Positions 63,394-64,000 of a DNA stretch of 64,000 nt are shown piece after piece; the stretch's first letter is position 1; the number at the start of each line of letters is the position of its first letter. The notes under the pieces are model-generated. The model worked only from the letters and a program-made list of their open reading frames with translations, was not told the DNA's origin and did no database searches. The stretch is from Arthrobacter sp. PM3 (GTDB taxonomy: Bacteria > Actinomycetota > Actinomycetes > Actinomycetales > Micrococcaceae), in the NCBI RefSeq assembly GCF_003352915.1, contig NZ_CP022314.1, forward strand, positions 4,256,057 through 4,320,056. Direction: 5' to 3'. A program made the position numbers and the translations under genes.

Positions 63394-64000
63394 TTACTTG
63401 CCTTGTGTTCCGTCTGCAGGTCCGTCGTGGGGCGCCTCGGGCGCCGGGGCGCCGAGGGCGGTGACGGCGCCGGCCTGCCCCGCCGTCGTGCCCTGCTCGG
63501 TGGCCTTTTTGGCGTTGAACTTCTTCTGCCGCGGGTCAAAGGCGTCCCGGAGTCCGTCGCCGATGAAGTTGATGCTGAGGCAGATGAGCACGATGAACAG
63601 CCCCGGGTACCAGAAGAGCCAGGGCCGGGTGGCGAAGGCCTGCTGGTTCTGCGAGATGAGCAGGCCCAGGGAGGTGTCCGGTGCCTTGACGCCCACGCCC
63701 AGGTAGCTTAGCGCCGTCTCGGTGAGGATTGCCGCGGACATGGTCAGGGTGACGTTGACGATCAGCACGCCGACGGCGTTGGGCAGGATGTGCTTGAAGA
63801 TGATCCGCGCGTTGCTGGCGCCGGATATCCGGGCCGCATCCACGAACTCACGTTCGCGCAGGGACAGGAACTCGCCGCGCATGAGTCGGGCGAGGGCGAC
63901 CCAGCTGATCAGGCCCAGGAAGATGCCGAGGGCCAGGACGCCGTTGGTGCTGGCAAAGGACGCGAACCAGCTCCCCTGGTCCCGGCGGCCGGCGAGCTGT
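63394..64000 (-). CDS. oppC: Second oligopeptide ABC transporter permease OppC, C-terminal part (runs off right edge)
   Basis: About 201 residues are present; the frame is open at base 64000. The visible part begins LAGRRDQGSWFASFASTNGV and includes ALGIFLGLISWVALARLMRG, the EAA loop EFVDAARISGASNARIIFKH and ILPNAVGVLIVNV, and the family end FIGDGLRDAFDPRQKK. An Ala/Pro/Gly-rich tail of ~40 residues follows. An internal ATG at 63882 is not the start. It belongs to a second opp operon feeding the dual ATPase at 60834-62660. Confidence 0.95.
   Translation of the reverse strand, partial: QLAGRRDQGSWFASFASTNGVLALGIFLGLISWVALARLMRGEFLSLREREFVDAARISGASNARIIFKHILPNAVGVLIVNVTLTMSAAILTETALSYLGVGVKAPDTSLGLLISQNQQAFATRPWLFWYPGLFIVLICLSINFIGDGLRDAFDPRQKKFNAKKATEQGTTAGQAGAVTALGAPAPEAPHDGPADGTQGK

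Overview
The window is chromosomal DNA of a high-GC actinobacterium. Protein content and gene order point to the Micrococcaceae (Arthrobacter / Pseudarthrobacter type): coproporphyrin-dependent heme genes with HemQ, MoeZ, DUF3107, DUF3117, a sigE/anti-sigma/tatB block, an actinobacterial dapD, and many GTG starts. Genus is an inference; there is no rRNA or tRNA gene in the window to check it.

Layout. (1) 1-11.8 kb: heme biosynthesis. A minus-strand chain hemQ-hemH-hemC-hemD-hemB-LLM oxidoreductase-hemL (hemL runs off the left edge), mostly with stop/start overlaps; a second minus block hemE-hemY followed by a Ser/Pro/Ala-rich surface protein; and hemA, divergent from hemE. (2) 11.9-15.6 kb: SDR, moeZ, TetR, DUF3107 and a small membrane protein. 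(3) 15.7-18.9 kb: thiamine genes thiO-thiS-thiG behind a TPP riboswitch, with divergent thiE. (4) 19-27.7 kb: ferritin-like protein, RNB ribonuclease, DEAD-box helicase with a long leader and a possible upstream ORF, an orphan DNA methyltransferase, PHP phosphoesterase, aminopeptidase P and a stress-type membrane protein. Blocks 2 and 4 resemble the M. tuberculosis moeB1-Rv3208-Rv3208A-Rv3210c-rhlE neighbourhood. (5) 27.8-34.9 kb: MgtE-N/CBS protein, DUF1003, Mrp, a deleted PH-domain relic, tatB, anti-sigma factor, sigE, O-methyltransferase and DUF3117. (6) 35-41.3 kb: PIG-V-like glycosyltransferase, DivIVA-like protein, LOG-family protein and a glutamate-type ABC transporter (gluABCD). (7) 41.3-49.5 kb: lysine/diaminopimelate genes dapE, dapD and dapC, plus a lysozyme-like protein, TetR, citrate synthase and ferredoxin. 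(8) 49.5-51.3 kb: a non-coding repeat patchwork built on the palindrome RCATGY, on both sides of a frameshifted DUF559 nuclease gene. (9) 51.3-64 kb: membrane protein, typA, an SGNH lipoprotein, a complete oligopeptide ABC operon (oppA-oppB-oppC-oppDF) and part of a second one, with a PH-domain gene lying antisense inside it. Blocks 5-9 keep much of the order seen around M. tuberculosis Rv1165-Rv1232.

Most of the window is ordinary core genome. Three things stand out. First, the RCATGY array: 29-bp and 32-bp subunits alternate as a 61-bp minisatellite beside a Vsr-like nuclease pseudogene. Second, a strong class of predicted leaderless genes: at least 11 starts sit exactly 6-7 nt downstream of a TANNNT hexamer. 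Third, two decayed genes: the frameshifted DUF559 gene and the internally deleted PH-domain gene, whose intact paralogue lies 31 kb away.
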